DNA from: a bacterium
GTDB lineage: Bacteria > Hydrogenedentota > Hydrogenedentia > Hydrogenedentiales > SLHB01
Direction of reading: 5' to 3'
Assembly: GCA_024231375.1 (NCBI GenBank)
Contig: JAAEQP010000083.1
Span: 1-5,698, forward strand
Length of the DNA: 5,698 bases
The notes under the pieces were generated by a model. It did no database searches and had not been told where the DNA came from. It saw nothing but the letters and a program-made list of their open reading frames with translations. The translations under genes were made by a program, and so were the position numbers. Shown here piece by piece: positions 2,927 to 5,698 of the stretch (position 1 is the stretch's first letter; each line of letters opens with the position of its first letter).

Positions 2927-5593
2927 AATCGCCTCGTGCAGCGCCTTCATGGCGCGCGGCAGCGCGCCGGCGACGACGTCGAAGGTGTGGGCGCCGTTCA
3001 TGACTTCAAAAGTGTGGGGGATGCCCGCGTCCTTGAGATGTTCGTGGAAGGTGTGGTTCATGGCGCGGTCGAATGCGTCGATGGCCGTGACGAAGTAGAG
3101 TTGCTTGCCCTTCAGACCGGACACGCCGCGCAAGGGGTTGAACCGGTCGGTGTCGGGGCCGAGCACGGCGGGCACGGAATGGTTCTGGTCCTTGGGGTAG
3201 GCGCTGTTCGGGAAGTCGAGCAAGGCGACGATACCGGCCCATGCGGCGAACCGGTCGGGCCGCGCGATGAGGTAGTTCATGGACCCGAACCCGCCCATGC
3301 TCCATCCGCCAAGGCCGCGGCGCGCGGGGTCGGAGGACACGTTGAGAGAACCTTCGACGAAGGCCAGCGTTTCATCGAGATAGCTCTGATACCGGGACCC
3401 CGCCTCGACAGGACTGTCCACCCACCACGATCCGCGTCCGTTGGGCAACACGACCACGGCGGGCGACCACGCCAGGACGGCGCGCGTCCGCGGATCCTCC
3501 AGCAAGGTGCGGCAATGGCGTCCGGCTCCGTGCAGGAACAGGATGAGTGGGTAGCCTTGGGCGCGGTCCGGGTCGTACCCCTCTGGGAAATGGACGACGA
3601 ACTTCTCGTCGGCCTTCAACGCCTCGAAACGGCGGCTGCATTCCACGAACCCCCCGCCGAGGTCGGTCACCAACGCGCCAGCCTGTTTCAGCGCACCCGC
3701 CGCATCTGTCACGCCCGGGTCCGTGGGCATCGTGTACCGCACGTAGGCGGCGCGGATATCGTCGCGCGTTTCGCCGGTTTCTGCGTCGTAGAACCCCCGT
3801 GTGCCGAAGATGACAAGGATTTCGCCAGGATTCGTCTCGCACATCGTCGTGTACCCCGAGTACTTCGTGGCATCGATGATGGTGCGATCCGTCCACGTGA
3901 GACCCCCGTCCGCGCTGAACATGATGCCCGCGCCGGGCCGGCCATAGGTGATCGCCAGCAGACCGTCGGACAACACGCACAGCTCCGGAAACGCGCCGTT
4001 GACGCCGGTCCGACGCGGTTCACTCCACGTGGCGCCGTTGTCGCTGCTGAAGGCCACCATGATGGGGTTGTCGTGGCATTTCTTGTCGGACATGCTGCCC
4101 GTGCGCATGACGGTCATGAGCCGTCCGTCGGGCAACATTTTCATGGACCCTTCGTTGTACCCTTCGCTGCCAATGATGTCGTAGCCAATGGTGTTGAGGT
4201 AGGTCCAGGTCTTTCCCTGGTCGCGCGATTCGCAACAGTACGTCCGCGAGTAGGGGCGCTTGGGATTGTAGGGACACGGCGTGTCGTCGCCCACGAACCA
4301 CCCGGCCATGAGCGCGATGAGACTGCCGTCCCACCGTTCGACCATGGATCGCATGTACAAAGGACCGGGGTGGGGGGCATGCCCGATGGCGGCCTTGGCC
4401 TGGGGCACGTGGAACTCGGCGTCGCCCGCGAGAGCGACCGTGCGTCCGTTGTCGGTGGACACGTACAGGCTGTTCCGATACCAGCCTTTGCGCCCTTCGA
4501 TGGGCAGGCACCGGTAATCCATGCCAATGATGCGGCCGTCACGCAGTTGGAGCGCGCCAGGCCCGACGGTGCCTTCTTCCCGCTTGGTCCAGGTCTTGCC
4601 CTTGTCGGTGCTGTACCGGCTCACGTAGACAAGCTCGCCGTTGCGCAGCGGCGCCAGGCGTTCCGCATGCGTACCTTTGTAGAGCCGCCACGAAGGCGAT
4701 ACCGTCACGTCGAGTAGGTCCTGGGGCGACCGCACCTTGAACGCCACGTCGCGTTGCGGCGAGTTGAGTCCGTCCGGACCCGTACAGACTACCGCGAAAT
4801 GGTAGAGACCCGGCCGCCAATTCGTGGTATCGAACCGAATGTCCATAGCGCCTTCGGCGGGATTGGCATCGTTGGGGCCATTGTCCGCAATTGCGTCTGA
4901 ACCGGTGTCGGCCATGTAGGCCACATCGACGGCATCGTCGTAACGCAAACCGGGCGGGACCTGCTCCTCGTACATGTGGTACTGGTGTTGGAGCCGAACG
5001 GCCATCAGATCGCCCGTGGTTCGAATCTGCAACGTGGTCGTCGATCCGGAGGATACTACGGTTTCCGTCAGGGCACATTGGGTGAACGCCGGTGCGATAG
5101 CGGGATCCACGTACTCGATGCGCACCGCGTCAGCTTCAACCGTGACCGTGAATCCACGCACGTCGACGATGTGTCGGCCGGCCCCGGGCCGGTTGTGGGC
5201 GAACAGGCCGAAGGCGTAGCGTCCCGGTTTCCAGTCCTTCGTGCTGATAGTGACCGCGAAGGCGCGCGGTTTGGGGTCCTGGTCCACGGAGCCGTTGTCC
5301 ATGAGATGGACGCCGTCGTTCTCAGGAAGATTGGCGAACTCGCGGCTCGTATCGTAGAGCGAGAAGGGCGGCGGGACCGCGTCCTTCGCCAGAGGCTCAG
5401 TGGTGCGCAACACGAAGTTGGCGGCGGGCACGTCGACGGCCTTGACGGTGGCTCGTATATCAAAGGACCCGCCAACCGCCAGTTGACGGGGCGAGATGCT
5501 GAATTCGGCGAACCGGATTTCACCGGCGTGCGAACGGTCGGCGTTTGCCGCGATGGCGGCGAAGACGAGGAGTGACATGAACAACGGTCGCAT
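2915..5593 (-). CDS. Secreted sialidase-like Asp-box propeller fused to a C-terminal serine esterase
   Basis: Residue numbers are from the ATG at 5593 (892 residues). A signal peptide spans about 1-23 (hydrophobic MSLLVFAAIAANA, likely cleavage after SHA). Two tandem beta-sandwich domains occupy about 25-155 and 157-289. Residues 300-620 form a sialidase-like (BNR) propeller with Asp boxes at 328, 379 (degenerate), 456, 516 and 560, each of the form S-x-D-x-G-x-T-W. R312 in RLAP, R497, R552 and Y581 are possible counterparts of the sialidase arginines and tyrosine, but a canonical FRIP motif is missing. Residues 655-892 are an alpha/beta-hydrolase of the Esterase D / feruloyl-esterase (CE1) type: HGAG at 688, nucleophile S765 in GWSMGG, D839 and H869. 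The esterase triad is complete, so deacylation is the firmer activity; sialidase activity is uncertain. The start is set by the signal peptide and AGGGGG five bases upstream; in-frame ATGs further upstream encode no export signal. Confidence 0.88.
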   Translation of the reverse strand: MRPLFMSLLVFAAIAANADRSHAGEIRFAEFSISPRQLAVGGSFDIRATVKAVDVPAANFVLRTTEPLAKDAVPPPFSLYDTSREFANLPENDGVHLMDNGSVDQDPKPRAFAVTISTKDWKPGRYAFGLFAHNRPGAGRHIVDVRGFTVTVEADAVRIEYVDPAIAPAFTQCALTETVVSSGSTTTLQIRTTGDLMAVRLQHQYHMYEEQVPPGLRYDDAVDVAYMADTGSDAIADNGPNDANPAEGAMDIRFDTTNWRPGLYHFAVVCTGPDGLNSPQRDVAFKVRSPQDLLDVTVSPSWRLYKGTHAERLAPLRNGELVYVSRYSTDKGKTWTKREEGTVGPGALQLRDGRIIGMDYRCLPIEGRKGWYRNSLYVSTDNGRTVALAGDAEFHVPQAKAAIGHAPHPGPLYMRSMVERWDGSLIALMAGWFVGDDTPCPYNPKRPYSRTYCCESRDQGKTWTYLNTIGYDIIGSEGYNEGSMKMLPDGRLMTVMRTGSMSDKKCHDNPIMVAFSSDNGATWSEPRRTGVNGAFPELCVLSDGLLAITYGRPGAGIMFSADGGLTWTDRTIIDATKYSGYTTMCETNPGEILVIFGTRGFYDAETGETRDDIRAAYVRYTMPTDPGVTDAAGALKQAGALVTDLGGGFVECSRRFEALKADEKFVVHFPEGYDPDRAQGYPLILFLHGAGRHCRTLLEDPRTRAVLAWSPAVVVLPNGRGSWWVDSPVEAGSRYQSYLDETLAFVEGSLNVSSDPARRGLGGWSMGGFGSMNYLIARPDRFAAWAGIVALLDFPNSAYPKDQNHSVPAVLGPDTDRFNPLRGVSGLKGKQLYFVTAIDAFDRAMNHTFHEHLKDAGIPHTFEVMNGAHTFDVVAGALPRAMKALHEAIGAE

Positions 5594-5598
5594 GGAAG

Positions 5599-5604
5599 CC
5601 CCCT
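5599..5604 (-). promoter_or_regulatory. Ribosome-binding site deciding the esterase-fusion gene start
   Basis: AGGGGG on the minus strand ends five bases before the ATG at 5593-5591. It selects this start, directly before the signal peptide, over in-frame ATGs further upstream. Confidence 0.6.
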
Positions 5605-5631
5605 GGGTGTGGATTTTCGATTCTTCGCAGG

Positions 5632-5661
5632 AAGGTAGCATGCCGCCGCGCGGAATGCCAA
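5632..5661 (-). promoter_or_regulatory. Sigma-70-like promoter of the esterase-fusion gene
   Basis: On the minus strand, TTGGCA (5661-5656, five of six matches) precedes, by 18 bases, TACCTT (5637-5632, three of six matches), with TGC directly before the -10 as an extended element. The -10 ends 38 bases before the ATG. The hexamer alone is weak; the spacing and likeness to the other two promoters raise confidence. I see nothing further in 5662-5698. Confidence 0.4.
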
Positions 5662-5698
5662 CGGAGGCACTCAAGAGAAGAAGCGAAAACGCCGGGAC

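Noticed and set aside
2936..4717. Very long plus-strand open frame (593 codons) opposite the esterase-fusion gene
   Set aside because: It is also an antisense shadow: biased Val/His/Gly/Arg composition, no signal sequence or recognisable motif, no ribosome-binding site, while the minus strand has Asp boxes and a full esterase triad.
5646..5661. Possible sigma-54 promoter (TTGGCA with a later GC) before the esterase-fusion gene
   Set aside because: The spacing fails: no GC lies at the required distance after the GG and no TTGC-type -12 element exists. A sigma-70-like reading with an 18-base spacer fits better.

Overview
This is a GC-rich bacterial window. It holds two large genes for secreted glycan-active proteins, both on the minus strand, the first codons of a third minus-strand gene at the left edge, and one small membrane-protein gene on the plus strand. 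The protein styles (secreted right-handed beta-helix with a D-I-G-A-x-E ending, Asp-box propeller fused to an esterase, D-[DN]-G-x-x-D beta-sandwich domains) and the hairpin repeats between genes fit an uncultured polysaccharide-degrading bacterium of the Planctomycetota, Lentisphaerota, Verrucomicrobiota or Hydrogenedentota type. That placement is inference from general appearance; no taxonomic marker is present.

Layout, left to right. Positions 1-50 (minus) are the N-terminal codons of a gene that runs off the window; they are supported by a strong ribosome-binding site and a good promoter. Positions 51-211 hold that promoter, an inverted repeat over its -35 box, and a weak hairpin after the next gene's stop. 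Positions 212-2167 (minus) encode a 651-residue secreted parallel beta-helix protein with an inserted carbohydrate-binding-like domain. Positions 2168-2650 are a long divergent intergenic region: a promoter for the beta-helix gene on its left side, then a dense cluster of hairpin repeats. These include two inverted hairpins whose stems differ only by compensatory changes, and a copy of a widespread short dispersed repeat. Positions 2622-2654 and 2651-2878 (plus) are a 10-codon upstream reading frame overlapping, by ATGA, a 75-residue two-helix membrane protein. A 58-base G-free, C-rich tract (2864-2921) separates this gene from the convergent large gene. Positions 2915-5593 (minus) encode an 892-residue secreted protein: two tandem beta-sandwich domains, a five-Asp-box sialidase-like propeller and a C-terminal serine esterase domain. 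Its promoter lies at 5632-5661.

How the parts fit together. The two big enzymes are exported and plausibly act on the same kind of decorated polysaccharide or glycoprotein: the esterase removes acyl groups, the propeller acts on or binds sugars, and the beta-helix protein binds or cleaves the chain. They do not form an operon. Each of the three minus-strand genes has its own sigma-70-like promoter with a TAC-N-N-T type -10 box placed 38-40 bases before the start codon, plus an A-G(4-6) ribosome-binding site 5-6 bases before it. This recurring layout is the most reliable regulatory signal here, and it supports all three chosen starts. The most unusual observations are the covarying hairpin pair, the neighbouring hairpins with complementary tetraloops, and the leader-peptide arrangement ahead of the small membrane protein.
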